Positions 47,191-59,929 of a stretch of 64,000 nucleotides of DNA are shown in pieces; within the stretch, counting starts at the first letter, position 1; every line of letters starts with the position of its first letter. Both the position numbers and the translations under genes were made by a program. The DNA is taken from positions 497,501 through 561,500 of the forward strand of contig JARHVA010003259.1 in NCBI GenBank assembly GCA_037957365.1. The letters are read 5' to 3'. Source of the stretch: Torreya grandis (taxonomy: Eukaryota; Streptophyta; Pinopsida; Cupressales; Taxaceae). A model generated the notes under the pieces. The model worked only from the letters and a program-made list of their open reading frames with translations. It ran no database searches and was not told the DNA's origin.

Positions 47191-47700
47191 TATTTTTATA
47201 TTTATGATGATATGCCATGATTTTCCTATAGATGATATGCCATGGTTTTATGGTGTGATCCCATGAAATATTCAATCATATTCTCTATAATATTTTTGAG
47301 GAAATATGTTCCTCAGCCATTGACTAGCTTGATCAGACACATAAATATAGCTATAATGTTTTCATAGATAAACTTGGCTATGTATTTAGCACCATAACTA
47401 GTCATTACAATAGATTCAACCCATTTATTAAAATAATCTATTGTAGTGATTATGCATCATGCACAACTATGCTTTCTAGATAAATTTATTGGTCCCAAAA
47501 AAATAATACCCCATTGTTTGAATAGTTTTTATGCTAGTATAGGATTTAGTGGAATCTCATCCCTTTGATTCAACTTTTACATTCTTTGATATATGACATG
47601 GTGTTTAGCTACCCAATGTGCATCTTGAAATAAGGTAGGCCACTATAGACTACTCTGTAGATTTTTTATCATAGTGGATACTCCTACAAAGTGTCCACTT
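47190..47700 (-). pseudogene. Gypsy-2 integrase zinc-binding region and catalytic core
   Basis: Reading down from 47700: SGHFVGVSTMIKNLQ, WPTLFQDAHW and YQRM (a degraded H2C2 zinc region), then LNQRDEIPLNPIL, FKQWGIIFLGPINLS, TTIDYFNKWVES (first catalytic Asp present), AKFIYENIIAIFM, LVNG-stop-GTYFLKNI (where SDQGTHF is usual, so the second Asp is lost) and HHKTMAYHL (normally the TPYHPQ-NG block). Sequence identity stops there, at the edge of the repeat-rich block. The C-terminal half resumes at about 45030. Confidence 0.82.
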
Positions 47701-47999
47701 GTTACTTCTTAATGTACCACTTCTAAAGTCTATAGCCATTTATGTTCTAATGTTACTTTGTGAAGTACTCCATCATTTCCCATTTTATACGAAAACCCAT
47801 TGATAATTATAAATGAAATAGTTTTTGTGATTAACTTATTTTTTCCCTTTCTATATAGTGCATAAGAAAGATTAGTTACTCAATGAATTTTCTATCTTGT
47901 AGATTTTGAATTATAGAGACTCAAAATAGGTGCACATCCAATGATTCATCTTGAATCTCCTCTACTCCATTATGTATCTAGCTTAAGTGGTTTTGTCCT

Positions 48000-48540
48000 A
48001 CATTCTCCCTCTTAGGCTTCACATTTATTTTGCACTGGAATTATTGAAAAATCAGCAACCATTGGGATATCTTACCTATTAACATGGGATTATTTTCTAG
48101 GTATCATAGAGCCTAGTGATACATAAATAATTTAAATGGTGTTGTTATAGGGTAGTACCTAAACATATATAGTGAGAACACCATTGTTAGGGATTCCCTT
48201 TATGTTATCATATAATACTTTAATATAGCTGAGAGTTTTCAACTTACAAAGTGAATGGGAAGATCTGGTCATTTATCTCTTGGTTGTGTGAGAATAAATC
48301 CTACCACAATTCTTGAATCATCCATATGAATGTGAAAAGGTTTGCTCAAGTCAAGAAAGACAAAAATTGGCATTATTACTAATATCTACTTGAAATATAC
48401 AAACTCATTTTGTCAATCTTTAGTCTATTCAAAACAATTATATTTCCACAACAATTTTTACATAGGATAAGATATAGATATGTATCCTTTTATGTAGTAG
48501 CTTGTGTGCCCTAGAAAAATCACACCTCTATTAAATTTTT
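48000..48540 (-). pseudogene. Gypsy-2 RT connection and RNase H remnant
   Basis: Broken frames give KIIVILSMPHPKNLIEV and a degraded GH-GYY block near 48530, then DLSKPFHIHMDDSRIVVGFI near 48350-48300 (RNase H start with its Asp), ITKGNP and LFMYH-like pieces. Frameshifts are frequent. Identity to the family is clear only in the first half. Confidence 0.6.
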
Positions 48541-48544
48541 AGGA

Positions 48545-49215
48545 TGGGGCATGCTTAAAATTACTATAATTTTGGCTTGGTCCACCAAAATCTCATCACT
48601 GCATACTACACGTCCCAATAGAACAACAAAAAGTGTGAAAAATAAACATTTCTTCATATTTAGTACAATGCATAGGGCACGACACTTTTTAAACATAAGT
48701 CATAACTTATACAAGTTTTCCTTAAATAAATAAAAGACAACCCAATCACCTAGGTAGGCTTCAAAAAATTCATGGATGAAATATTTAAATGCATTAGCCA
48801 TAATTTTAGAGAACATAGAGCATTATTCAATCCAAATAACATTGATTTGTATACAAAAAATCCCCATTTTATTGTAAATGTTGTTTTGGCTTGATCTTCT
48901 ACTATGATTGGAACCTGATGATAAGCAATGAACCCATTCATAAAATAATACACTTCATGACCTATGAATAACTCTATATGAATTGAATTTGTAATTGGTC
49001 AATGATGTAGGCACAATTTAATGCACGGTAACCTCCATATACTATATTTTCACAAAAATTCTTAGATTGAACCACTATGGGTCTAACCTAGTCTACCTAC
49101 TCCACTGGATATATAATGTATGTGTCTTTCATCTGATCTAATTCATATTTTACTTTCACCTTCATATTGGGATATAACTTGTATGGGCACTGCTTCATAG
49201 GCCTCGCACACTCTT
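48545..49215 (-). pseudogene. Gypsy-2 reverse transcriptase
   Basis: Blocks in order from 49210: CPYKLYPNMKVKVKYELDQM, YIIYPVE, RPIVVQSKNFCENI, then MYYFMNGFIAYHQVPIIVED (48953 down) and QAKTTFTIKWGFFVYKSMLF then GLNNA. Then AYLGDWVVFYLFKENLYKL, where the catalytic YLDD is now YLGD, so the key Asp is gone. CRALCIVLNMKKCLFFTLF and LLGRVVC follow. The YLDDW-type motif and the PIVVQ block fit the Tat side of non-chromoviral gypsy elements. Confidence 0.85.
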
Positions 49216-50559
49216 TTATTTATATGTGAATCTCACTTAGGGAAGGGTTTAATTCTTTCATTTCTATGAACTTATTTGGAAATACATAATGATAATCTCA
49301 CATAAGATGTAATCCCTTAGACACCACATTATGTGTCTATTAGTCACCTACAGTTGCCAATTTTGATGGAGTTTTTGTCCTAATATTTTCCACCATATTT
49401 AATGGATCATACTATATTTTTTTGGATCCACTTTGAGTTGAGTCTCTCACCATTCTCTAGCCTTCTTTTTCTAAAATTTGTAAATTTTATAGTTGATCTT
49501 CATTCTGTTCTATGACTTTGGCCTTGATTTCCTCCATGTCTCTCTTTAGATCAAATAAACCTTCCAAATCAAAATCATCATCACTGTCATCATATTTTGT
49601 GTTCCTCCTCAAAAAGTATTCTATTACAATTTTTTACCATAATTTGCTCATTTTTTTAATTTTCTTTGTAGATTTTGAGGGTTGTGGTCAAATCCTTGGT
49701 TGTTTCTTCATGAAAAGTGTAGTCTAGTGTACTAATAAGATCTTCTACTTGGATATGACACAAGAATGTATTTAAATTTTTTAATGATTTATGTACCACT
49801 AGGTTATCATCCTCAAAAATAAATGTCTAGATAAAATATTGTTAGACCTATGGCCAATTATTTATCTCCCTTCTACATTCTTGATGCATGCACCATGTTG
49901 TTGGTAGAGATACTAGAGTATATATAAATAATTGCACCCATTATTTGGGTTTGACACCTTATTTATACCACACATCCACACACTTATGAACATGCATTTT
50001 TAGGCACTGTCACTCATAGAAAAAGGGCCATTATTATGTGACAATCAGCGGTATTTAGAATCAATTGCATAATAATTCCCTTTAGTGCATAATTTAATGC
50101 ACTCACTCTCTAATAAATGTTAGGAACACAATTTTCTAGTATACTGATGAAATGATTCAAATATTTAGTTTAAAAATATTGAAGAAGTTGATGTTATGTC
50201 GTAAAAACCATTCATAGTGGATGCACCTCATGATATCCTCACACCTAGTTGATCATGCAATTATCAAAATCACGACTGATGAAATACAACTTCCTAAGGT
50301 AAAAGGAATTACATTTTAGGTTTAGAATAATCCATATCCATCACACCTATATTTTACAATAAATCTACTTCAGACCTTATTGGTGATCACACTGGTGGCA
50401 AATTATATTCCTCTATTTAAAACTATGAAGTTGGTGTCTTTATTATAATAGGTCTATAGACATGATGTTCTATCGACTAAAATTATTATTGATGATATTA
50501 ATTTGGATATAAACATTGGTACTCTTTAGATCATAGTGAATCTTTCTTGTGTTCTTTAC
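49216..50559. other. Protease-to-RT spacer of gypsy-2
   Basis: No conserved domain is expected or seen. Remnants of a broken, charged minus-strand frame lie at 49.2-49.6 kb. Confidence 0.4.
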
Positions 50560-50970
50560 CCACTTTAAACCAATTATTATCTCTATAAACATATGGTGAA
50601 TTTGGAACCTTGGGTATTATAGGGCTTGCTCTCATTTTTATTCATGGGATTAATGATAATGTTATCTCCTTGGTGTGCCTCTATTTGATTACAGACTATA
50701 CTAATGGTCATCTGAGCATAATAAAACCAATTATTTCTAATTAATGTAGGTTAGTGTGTTTCATAAATCTTTATATTTTTTACTTCAAAATATCCTCACA
50801 AGCTTAGGTCAATAATTTTTATCTTCACATCTTTGAGATAACCTATAGGTTCTACCTTGTCATAGTCTTTGAGGCTTAGATTTACTGGACTATAAGTGAG
50901 TATTATAAGTTTAATATCCTCCCATGTAGATCACATGATCATATTTACTATGCTCCCAAAACCAAAAAAA
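50560..50970 (-). pseudogene. Gypsy-2 aspartic protease
   Basis: Reads GFGSIVNMIM (D-GS-VNVM is usual, so the catalytic Asp is replaced), then TWEDIKLIILTYSPVNLSLK, VEPIGYLKDVKIKIIDLSL, FEVKNIKIYE and PTLIRNNWFYYAQMTISIV (normally PTLLGRPWLYGAQAV). The conserved order is complete and is broken by stops. Confidence 0.7.
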
Positions 50971-52259
50971 AAACATTTGGTACCTCAGACCCTACTAAAT
51001 AAATATCCATAAGAGAGTTAATGTCCGATGGATTCTTAGTTTTCATGTAACAAACTACTTTTTTAGTGTGCTAATAACCCCTCTATATGCACTCAAAAAA
51101 ATTATGTTGAAGTTTTATAATATTCTATGATATATATTCAATTTATAAAATTACTTATAATATTGAGAAGATTAGTCAATGAAGTTAGTACTCCATCATG
51201 TCACTTGATGCACACAATTTTACCATACATATGTCAATCAATAGTTATAGTATTAGATTCTGACACATGTGGTTAAATTATTTGTATAACCTAAGATAAT
51301 TTATAAATCATACCTCATTTTATTTTAGGATTAATATTTTTATCCTACTCGACATTTCTGATTCTATGTTCCTGTGGCATTTTTAAAGGAGGTGGTCCTT
51401 ATTCCACATGATTTTGTCATGTGACTTCCTATAAGAATGCAAAATCCTTAAGGTGTGAGTTAATAAAATTCACATTTCACACATGATTTTCTCTCCTCTA
51501 TTTTTCCAATGTTCCACAATCCTCTATGTGATGTTTTTTAGAAACACTTAAGTTGACACAATAAATTTACTTTTGAGGATAAGTAGGACAATTATGTGTG
51601 AAGTGGATATATTCCCCAAAAAAATAACATATAATTGGTTATCTCACATATCTCTCATCCTATCCATGAATTACATGGTATCCACCTCAGTCACCTCCCC
51701 TATACTCACCTTCTCTTTGTTAAAATCCCCAACCTATCTATTGATATCCTCTTTGCCTCTATAGAAAACCCCAACCTTGTTGTTGTTATGATACATCATA
51801 TCCCCCATACATTCCATGGGGAGTATATTAAATCCACCCTATTTGTTATTATTATGGTGACACAACATTCTAAGGTGTTTGGTACCATGGAAATGGAGGT
51901 GTTCATCTCACTTGGTATTAAGGAAACTACAAATCCTATGATTTCCAACCTATGAGAGCCTATGGTTGATACTTTGGAGAGGTTTACATCCATCTAGGAA
52001 TATTTTGCATCATAATAGCCATGTCTATATTTTGGATTAGAATTCATTGCTTTGTAGTAACATCTTATTGCATAGTACAATCTTAGTAGTGTCCTTCTTT
52101 AGTTCATATAATGCTTAATAATTCTTATCATCATATTTATGGAACTTAAAAAACTTACAGTAAAAATACTAAGGTTGTTGGATGTATTATTGTAATAAAT
52201 GACATTTTTTAGTCGCATACCATACCACATAGTAGAGTTCATATAATTATGTCTTAACT

Positions 52260-52750
52260 TTAGGGAAATAATTTATATGGTTCCCTTAGTTTCCACATTT
52301 CATGCACCAAAGGCCCAACTTACACATGTTAATTTCAAGTAACTCTTCCATCTTGGTAAAGCAATATAAAATTTTGTGTTCATTTACACAATGGAATTTT
52401 GGATGTACCCATAATTTTCAATATGTTCTACCTAGAGCATAGCTTCCTGAGCATCTACCTTATTCTCAAACAGAGTTTAGATAATACCAAACTTAATTTG
52501 AGATTTTAGGCCTTATATAAACAACACAAACTTATATTTATCTTGTAACATAAAATTTACATTATTCATTACATTAGAAAACATATGATCATAATCATAT
52601 ATTGATTCACTTGATATTTGATGAATATATTTTAGTTCCAGGATTGTTTAGGTCTCACACTTCTTTACTTTTAACTTGCCTACCAATTGGTCTTTGATAT
52701 AATTAAAGCTTAATTTAGTAAACTATATTTTAGAAATTAACTCCAAATCT
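52260..52750 (-). pseudogene. Gypsy-2 gag fragment with zinc knuckle
   Basis: Minus-strand pieces: FNYIKDQLVGKLKVKKCE, YIHQISSESIYDYDHMFSNV, DKYKFVLFI, GLKSQIKFGI and TLFENKVDAQEAML give a capsid C-terminal pattern (GLKP-I--EV). About 52281-52313 reads LWCMKCGN-stop-GNHINYFPK, a CCHC knuckle with its last Cys changed. The N-terminal half, upstream to about 53900, is not recognisable. 51000-52250 is the gag-to-protease region with no clear domain. Confidence 0.6.
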
Positions 52751-53994
52751 CACCCTATTAGAGCTCCTATGAGCTCATACTTCTTTACATCCTTTATAGT
52801 TACATTTTTGATCTACCATTAGATATAACAAGCTAGAAAATACTACTTATGGTTAATAGAACCTTCATATGATGATAATGTAACAAAAATTCCTAGATTC
52901 AAATCCATAATCATAATAGTAACACTAAAAACCAATGGTGGTAGTGTCAGTGTTCGACTCAACTCAAACAAAGTCTTAATATTTGGTGAAACCTAAAATC
53001 TTTCCTCAATCATTACTTTTTTAGCTAAGACTTTCTTAGTTTATACACTATATGTTCCAAAATTATTTTCAAAATCATCAAACCAAGTGCTTTATCAACT
53101 TATTTATTCATTCTTTATTCTTTTTTATGTTAAATTAGGCACATGGATGTGTACCCTGGAAGTGAACTATACATGTTTGTGACTTATACAGAACTAGAAA
53201 TTGAACCTACTTTCATCCTATGACATTACATGGCTTAATGTGAGGACTACTAATTTTCTTCTCCAAACAATATTCTCACTTTTATATGCAATCTAAAACT
53301 GCCTTCTAACAATCCTACTTAATCCAATTATACCTTTCCACTTTATTGTATTTCCTTAACATCTCTATCTATCTCTACACTCTCTTCTACACCTTTACTT
53401 TTCTCGAGCCCACTCCTTTACTTATCCTCATCTTCTCTAACTTATCTTGCCCACCTATGAGCTCCCATTCCTTCATGTACTTATAAACTATCTAGTTTAC
53501 TTCTAATCACAACCATGTTAGGATTATTTTGTTTGTTTCATCTTTTTTATTATCATAGGTCTTTTTCTAACCCCAGAATTTACTTTTCACTCTACTTATT
53601 TGCGTCATCCATCTTCTGGGTACATTTTCAATTTTTCATTCTTAGCTTTTCATTATTCACTCTATCATTTCACACATCCCCATAACATCTATATCAAATA
53701 CTCCATGTTGGTAGGGGTAAGTACCATGCCCATCTATACCACCAACATCTTGACAAGAGTAGGTAGTCACTACAACAACTTGCCTTTGATTCTCCTCTTA
53801 AATAGATCATGTGCATCCTTGAATACAATGTAGCCTTGTAAACTAAATTTAATGATGTATCCATAAGTATTAGTTTTCACCCAATGATCTATCACATGAT
53901 TCGAATTGGTGACTTATATTCATATGTTTTATAGTATTTCTTATTTCTAAGCTAGAAATCATGTTCTCCTTAACCAAAAACAATAGTATTCCAA

Positions 53995-54010
53995 TCTTGA
54001 TACCATGCAA
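53995..54010 (-). other. Gypsy-2 PBS and 5' LTR end
   Basis: The minus strand reads TTGCA then TGGTATCAAGA: an LTR-type CA end directly joined to an initiator-Met-like PBS. The LTR would extend to higher coordinates, but its other end is not recognised and no second copy was found. Confidence 0.45.
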
Positions 54011-54510
54011 CTAATAGTCTTAAAAATTTACACCATAAGATCTCATATATTTTGTTGTAAATGTGCTTGTAAACAATTTTTTTGTAAAACCCCCTATTCT
54101 TCTTGCTTTTTCTTCTAAAAATTATGAATTTATTCATAAATCCATCTCTCTAAGTCTCTATCTTAGTAGCCATTGCAACATGCTTTAATTATCCACGCTT
54201 GACACACCATTGTGAATAATGGTTTTATTTAAGGTATTTTTGTTCATTTTATGTAAAAAGTAAACTACTCAAAAACTTGAAATGAGATACAGGGTTTTAT
54301 AGGATACCTATGATGTAAAAGGATTGTGCACCATATTCGGTGATGTAGTAACTCATTTTTATCTTAGAAGGATTACTTGCACAAAATAGATAACTCAAAC
54401 AAAAAATAAATTAATATGATAAATGAGTGGGTTACCTAGTATGAAACTAGTCCTAGGAAGTGGCACACTCCCTAATGAATATGTTAGCCCACTTTCTTAG
54501 AAATTAAGTG
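54011..54510 (-). repeat. Possible gypsy-2 5' LTR (3' portion)
   Basis: The assignment follows only from the PBS junction at 53995-54010. No partner LTR is visible in the window, so length and start are unknown. Confidence 0.3.
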
Positions 54511-54513
54511 GAT

Positions 54514-54627
<114 letters not shown>

Positions 54628-56820
54628 GAGATTTATAAGATGTTGTTTATAAGATAACATGATAAAGTTAATAAATACAGATTATTTAAGATAAATTGAT
54701 ATGGATCAATGAGATAAACAAATACAGATTTATCAAATGTGATTTAAAAGATACAGATCATGTAAAATATAAATTGATAATATAAATGAATATAAATTAT
54801 TTAAGATAGATAGATATGGATTTAAAAGATAAAATATGTCTATTCAAAGATAAGAGATCATGCTTCAAAAATAAAATAATAAGATTAGATTATAAGTTTA
54901 AATTGCCTATCCAATATGTTACTTGAATTGATTCAAATTTTGAGAAATAGGTTTTAATAGGGATCATGGTTGATTCATGTAGGATCTATATTGATTCTAT
55001 GAATCGATGTTGATTCTAACAGAATAAGCATTGTTTAGGAAATAGGGATTAAAAGGTGGTTTAAATATGGTTTAAGAGATTATAAGGATTAAATGATGCT
55101 TAACACATGTACAACACAAAACATAAAGCTATGAATTATGATTAAATAATAAAACAAACTTACCTTAAATATGCATTCAATCCTCTGAATACATTACTTG
55201 AATTTTGGGTTTGTTTAGGAATTTTTAAATCTGATTACTGTAACATGGCCTGCTAACATAGATTCAAATATTGTCTTGTAATTGTCTGGGAGAATTCCTA
55301 TAACATTTGGGAGAAAATTCACCATCCCCTACAATAAGAAAATTGTAGGTATATATAATCTACATCATCTAAACAAATTGACACTGATCACATGAACCGT
55401 TACCAATTTTTCTAATTATTACCAAAGTCTACTCTAATTTGATTTTAATAATGAAACAAACTAGCTAAATAGAAAGATAAGTTCTTTAAATGGGTTTTGA
55501 TTATGAGTAAGTCATTAAGTATAAATTGGCATTGACATATAGACATTTACTTCCTTATACTTTAAGTTATATTTTATGTATATACTTTTAGATTGTTTGA
55601 GAGGTGTTTCAAAACTCTAGGAGTTACGATGCAAATTATAGGTTTTGGAGGATTCTACCACATTTAGAACTTAACCTATTTCAAGATTTTTAGGATATCA
55701 GACTTAGCCATAATGCACATGTCATAAAAGACTTATGGTGTTTAATTTTAGTGTGTACATTTTCCCCTTTTTTTATCAATTTGTTATAACTTACCATGAT
55801 ACAAAAACTAAGATAGATTTGATGCCCCAGGTTTATGTGAGGAGGTATTTCCCCTCAAACTGAGAGCTAGTGAAGGATGATGAGGTGGTTATGGGTTTCA
55901 AACAATGTGTATGGTAGGAATAAGATGAGGATATAAGTGATAAAATGGAATGCAAATGACATGGATTTTTAAATGAGAAACTTGCTTTCAATTACAAGGA
56001 TAGGGATATTACAGATTAAAATGCCCCAAGGCTAAAAAAACCATTACCACCATTGTGAAAAAGTGGAAAACTAACTAGGCTACCAAGAAAACAAATGATA
56101 GAGAGGTCCAACTAAAGCATATGCTATGATAAGAGTTAGGGAAATGTCTATAAACTATTGTCTCAAGATAAAACACACTCTTTTAGGATTTTTTAGTGAT
56201 TTTTTCCTAATAGAGGATGAGTCAGGTTAGGTTATGGGACTAGGAGAGGGTCATCTTCCATTAACATAAGGTGCTATGTGTAAAATGTCATAATTGTAAT
56301 GGGTGTAATTTGCTTATCTTAAGTATAAGACTATCTAATTTAAAGCATGCTAGTAAATGAAAAATAAGGGATCGAGGTCGATCACAAGGGATCAATGTAA
56401 ATCATTATTGTGGTGATTAATAGTGTGGTCCAAATTTATTTTGACTATTGAATAGATATCAATCAGATCATGCAAAATTGGATGGTTTGTGCTAGATGGA
56501 TGGATGGTGTTTATCAATTTTCTACATTACATATGAGAAAAATACTAACCAAGGTGGACTTCAAATACTTAGTTTGTTGGGATTATGGTGAGACATGAGC
56601 TCCTTTATGATTTACACACTCTACAAGCCTTGTCTAATGCTAATGAACACTTTGATTATCATCAATAAACCAAGACTAACATTCATGAAAATTGGAAATG
56701 ATATTAATATGTGTAGATATGGACATGAAATTAGGATTGTGATATCTCCTTAGGTCGAACGATAATTCTTGGTGTATTGGTGACAATAAGACAAATTAGG
56801 GCCAACCCATGTTTTATTTT
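54628..56820. other. No gene recognised
   Basis: AT-rich. The first 250 bp has loosely repeated GATA(A)ATTGATA/AAGATA phrases. No coding signal. Confidence 0.45.
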
Positions 56821-56825
56821 TGCAC

Positions 56826-57115
56826 AAACTAATCAGTGTAGGAAGTCTATTAGATGTTTGGAAAGCTAATCAATATAGGAAGCTTTCTCAATATATTATT
56901 TGACTTTTACTTTAATAATTTGATGGGTATGCTTGTTAATTTTTGGATAAGATAGGAAAGTTGATCAATTTAGGAAGATTTCTTAATTTATAATTATGGA
57001 TAGCCATCCTTCAAAGGAGTGGTCTATATACATTTTATGAATAGTTATCCTTCAAGGGAATAGTCTATGCTTTGTGTTTTTTTATGAATAATTGGCCTTC
57101 AAGGGAAAAATATAT
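56826..57115. repeat. Two interleaved short repeat families
   Basis: Three copies of (C/G)TAATCAAT(A/T)TAGGAAG-like sequence lie at about 56830-56985. Three copies of GAATAGT(T)ATCCTTCAAGGGAATAGTCTAT-like sequence lie at about 56995-57110, at roughly 45-60-bp spacing. Confidence 0.6.
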
Positions 57116-57397
57116 AATTTTACCCATTTCTTTGATATCCTAGATTATTAATTTGGATTAAGCCACCCATGGGTTGAGTTGAGTTGGCCTACATCATGTT
57201 CTCAAATACAAAGCTACAACACAAGGTGATATTGTGATCCTTATGTGACATGAAATTTGAGAAATATGGAATTAAAAATATATATTTTATCCACGCAAAC
57301 ATCAAATTACATAATAAGAAGGATTTATAAAACAAATCAAAATGATAAAAAAATCCTTATCAAATCCCTTGTTTTATGTTACCTCCTTCTAAGATTT

Positions 57398-58180
57398 GTA
57401 AGAAGATGATTAGACTCAGATTGACAAAGTGATAGCTTGATATTGGATTGTTGATAATTGATGCTTGATGATTGATTATGGATTGGCTATAATATTTCTA
57501 GAGTCATTTTGGTGTAGTTTTGATATGAGCTCAATAGATGGTTTGAGGATGGAGGGAGAGGTTGGTTAAATAGAGGAAAGGAGGGAAGATCAAGGGTTTT
57601 TATTTAAATTTGGAGAATTGAGATCAATGGCCCTAGATTATCCACGGATTTTTTAATTGCTTGGGAAACCTCTAGAAATAGAGGTTTCTAGAGACTTGGA
57701 GGGAAGTCTCCAATTCTAGAGACTTCTCCATTATCTTAGAGATATGGAGGATTAGGTGGGGATTAGATGGGATATTAGGTGAGGATTAGAGTCATAGGAA
57801 TGCAGGAAATGCTAAGGTGTAGGTTAGTAGGTAGGCAGGTGTGGTTATGGGAATTTTAAATTCCCATATAATATATAAATATGATTAGATTAGGATAATC
57901 ATATATTTAAGAGAAATTAATGGAATAGTGGGAGGAGATAAGGTTAGTGAAATATAGATTAATGGAAGGGGATATTACATTTATGGCTAGAAATATGATA
58001 AATTAGTGGGACAAAATGGGTTAAGAAGAAATAGGCTCAATTAATTGGAAAAAATGTGCACCAAATTTTAGGATTCTTAAGATATTATCAAAATGACAAT
58101 ACAAACCCAAAATTTAATAACACCAATAGGAATGGATAGAGGAGATAAATCTAAACTAGTAGAACATACTTACCATGCTC
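57398..58180 (+). repeat. LTR-like unit, copy 1
   Basis: Shares ordered landmarks with 58216-58770: GATTAGACT(C/T)AGATTGACAAA, GATTGGCTATAA, AGAGTCATTTTGG, TATGAGCT and GAGG(A/G)TGGAGGGAGA. It also shares landmarks with the inverted copy at 60850-61520: AAGGAGGGAAGATCAA and GGGAATTTTAAATTC. It looks like the LTR of an otherwise unseen element. It contains the hairpins at 57666-57710. Confidence 0.6.
57666..57710. other. Two adjacent perfect hairpins
   Basis: AAACCTCTA-GAAA-TAGAGGTTT (9-bp arms, 57666-57687) is followed by GAGACTT-GGAGGG-AAGTCTC (7-bp arms, 57691-57710). Confidence 0.75.
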
Positions 58181-58215
58181 TTTACCTTTTCATGCCTTTA
58201 TTATAGGATTCAAAT

Positions 58216-58770
58216 GCATGTGATTAGACTTAGATTGACAAAGTGATAGCTTGTTGTTAGATGCTTGATAATAGATGCTTTGATGGTTGATTATAGATTG
58301 GCTATAAGATTTATAGAGTCATTTTGGAATGGTTTTGGTATGAGCTAAAGAGATTATTTGAGGGTGGAGGGAGAACTTAGTTTTATAGCCTAATGGGGGG
58401 AAAATCAAGGGTCCAAATTCAATCTTGGGCCTTTGAGATCTAGGGCTAGGGAATTTTCATAGAATATTTAATTCCATAGAAATCTATAGAATTAGAAAGT
58501 TCTAGAGAAGGGTCCAATTTGGGGAAGTTTTCTAGAATCCTCTAATTCTATAAGTTTCCCCATAGGGTTTAGGATTTTAGGAAAGGCTAATGTAGGGTGG
58601 TAGGTGGGTGGTTGGATTATTTTTGAATTTAAAATTGGTTATGTGGGATATAGGAATGGGGTATGGGTAATAGGATATTAGTTATTTTAGCTAGGAAATA
58701 TGGGATTTTGGCAAAATTAGTGAGAAATAGTGAAATTAGTAGGGTGAGCATAAATTAGTGCATGCACTTT
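58216..58770 (+). repeat. LTR-like unit, copy 2
   Basis: Direct copy of 57398-58180, diverged. It has the same opening 150 bp and the same order, including a (T)CTAGA-rich palindromic part near 58480-58560. The two copies are only about 820 bp apart, too close for a coding element between them. Confidence 0.6.
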
Positions 58771-59925
58771 ATTATGGGTAATAATGATTTGGGGCTCCAT
58801 CCTACATATAGGTAGAGCATATCCAGTAGAAAGATGTTATGAGTAGAGTCGAGGTGATCACATTTAAGGTCATAAATAAAGTTTTTTCAGATGACCACAT
58901 GATTATATATCAATTAGGATATATGTGTGAAGATTTTATGGATTTAATTAATAGGAAGCCTATGTTGATTTGAAGATAACCAAAACTATAAAAAAATAAA
59001 CAAAGTATAGATGCAAATCATGGGATACTCTTGACTAGTTTACCTTCAAGGGATGCCAAATAGTTGGCCCCAAATCCATATGATCTAAGTTAATTAGCAT
59101 GGGTTTGGCCTTCATATGTGTATTTAAGGTGTCGGTGTAATGTAGAAGCATGAGCCCCCATGATAGATACTTTAGATTTGGATGGATTTTGAGGTTTAGG
59201 ATCTTATGCCCTTGATAGTGTAGGTATATCAATGGTGTTTATTTGTAGGAATGGTTTGTCTATTGAGGTTCACTTTGGTCAGTATTGTGAAGAGATAGAA
59301 AGAGTAAGTTGTGTTTCTTGGTCAAATATGGGATCAACATAAAATTCCTCATTTAAAAATTCATCATCCTCAAAAATATCCCAAACTATGACTTTAACTG
59401 CATTACAATTTTCAATATCATGTATGGGAATCTTATGATAGGTGTACACCTTATCTTCCCTATTACAGTGATGTTTTTTGGTGTGGGGACTAAAAGGTTT
59501 GAGGGGTGGTAAAGAAATGAGGGGTTAAGAATGGTAGTGTATGACCCTCTTAATGGGTCTTATTATAGCTTCTCATCTTTTGGGGTATGAACTTTTGAGT
59601 TGATTTGGATTTGGATTTAGAAGGAGGTGTTTCTTTTGTGTTTTTAATTGGAGGCTTTCATTATTTAAAGGGGGAAGGTTTGGCTGGAAGTTTTGGTGTT
59701 AGAAGGAAAGGAGGAGATTTTTTGATAGGATTTCTAGAGGATGACTTGATGGTTATGATAGATAGTTTGGATGAAGGGTGAGGACTTAAGATGGATGGAT
59801 TATTTTAAATTAGACGAATTGTGGATTTTCCATTTTTAATGATATTAGATGTGCTAATAATATTGTTCTAACTTGATTTAATTTTTTGTCCTTTGGATGG
59901 TGATGGGAGCTCTAATTTTATTGGT
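58771..59925. other. Degraded minus-strand retroelement sequence, no clear domain
   Basis: The minus strand continues the frame of the gag fragment in a Pro/Ser/Thr/Lys-rich way (59.5-59.9 kb), then shows a short open frame at 59035-59232. No protease or RT motif that I can defend. Confidence 0.35.
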
Positions 59926-59929
59926 GGGT

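Larger units (their letters stand above)
44480..54005 (-). mobile_element. Ty3/gypsy retrotransposon 2 (Tat-like), gag-protease-RT-RNase H-integrase
   Basis: Minus-strand order: PBS (about 54000), leader, gag with a zinc knuckle, protease, RT, RNase H, integrase. Integrase is interrupted by a 2.2-kb repeat-rich block. Decay is heavier than in gypsy-1. The 3' LTR is not identified; the antisense PMD block and array lie where the 3' end of a Tat-type element would be. Confidence 0.72.
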
